Shown here in pieces: positions 63,835 to 64,000 of a stretch of 64,000 nt of DNA (its first letter is position 1; each line of letters begins with the position of its first letter). A program made the position numbers and the translations under genes. Source of the stretch: Prorocentrum cordatum. Taxonomy: Eukaryota; Sar; Dinophyceae; Prorocentrales; Prorocentraceae. The DNA lies in contig CAUYUJ010017641.1 in assembly GCA_963575745.1 (NCBI GenBank), positions 1-64,000 on the forward strand. The letters run 5' to 3'. The notes beneath the pieces are model-generated. The model worked only from the letters and a program-made list of their open reading frames with translations, was not told where the DNA came from and ran no database searches.

Positions 63835-63870
63835 CTGATGATGATGGGAATGAGGAGCAGCAGGAGGAGG
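63411..63870. repeat. GGA tract followed by (GAT)n
   Basis: GGA-rich to about 63560, then GAT-rich at 63600-63850 with an unbroken run at about 63765-63832. From 63871 to the window end nothing is supportable. Confidence 0.9.
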
Positions 63871-64000
63871 AGAAGACGGATTAGAGTAAACTCACGATGC
63901 ATCGTCGATGCTGCAATCCACTCTTTTCTCCCAATGCCCCGCGCAAGTAAATATTGAGTTTCTGCGAGCCGTCCTTGTCACTACAAGAAGCGCCCCCTTG

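Overview
This window reads as nuclear DNA of a dinoflagellate (inference). Four features support this. Two plus-strand genes carry a DNA-encoded copy of the dinoflagellate spliced leader just upstream of their start codon (18059-18080 and 21646-21665). Many introns begin with GC or GA instead of GT. Third codon positions are strongly GC-rich. The predicted proteins look like lineage-specific dinoflagellate families with K/A/P-rich stretches (KRPAA, MPPKAMK). No bacterial operons, tRNA, rRNA or CRISPR were seen. One 100-base assembly gap lies at 46091-46190.

Layout. 1-17.4 kb holds no gene I can support. It is a patchwork of GGA/TCC microsatellites, at least five families of short foldback (MITE-like) elements and a decayed PPR-repeat fragment. 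18.1-33.6 kb carries five plus-strand multi-exon genes: a Q/H/Y-repeat protein (18081-21104), a three-exon protein (21709-23402), a small basic protein (24466-25372), a nine-exon 443-residue protein (26763-30255) and a transposase-like gene with at least five exons (30879 to about 33577). 34.4-40.4 kb is satellite-like: GAT/ATC triplets, two CACCGG hexanucleotide arrays and a 77-bp minisatellite. 42.8-45.8 kb has a frame-broken retroelement ORF1-like sequence and one plus-strand gene of at least 389 codons. From 47.2 to 57.4 kb every gene is on the minus strand, so the window contains a convergent strand switch near 46-47 kb. 59.4-60.8 kb is a degenerate LINE-type reverse transcriptase. 61-63.9 kb is mostly triplet microsatellite.

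Exon models were built by hand from frame, GC3 and splice-site continuity. Several close exactly in frame: 281 codons for the first gene and 444 for the nine-exon gene, each count including the stop. Function is unknown for nearly all the proteins, so I give family resemblance only.

The most interesting signals are these. (1) Introns are flanked by duplicated exon sequence of up to 12 bp, as expected if introns arose by insertion of introner-like elements. (2) Gene-private arrays of short, often palindromic motifs lie a few hundred bases upstream of several start codons. Examples are eleven CACGTG sites at 26.1-26.3 kb and ten palindrome-like units in five pairs at 50.6-50.8 kb. (3) Several foldback element families occur, some inside introns.
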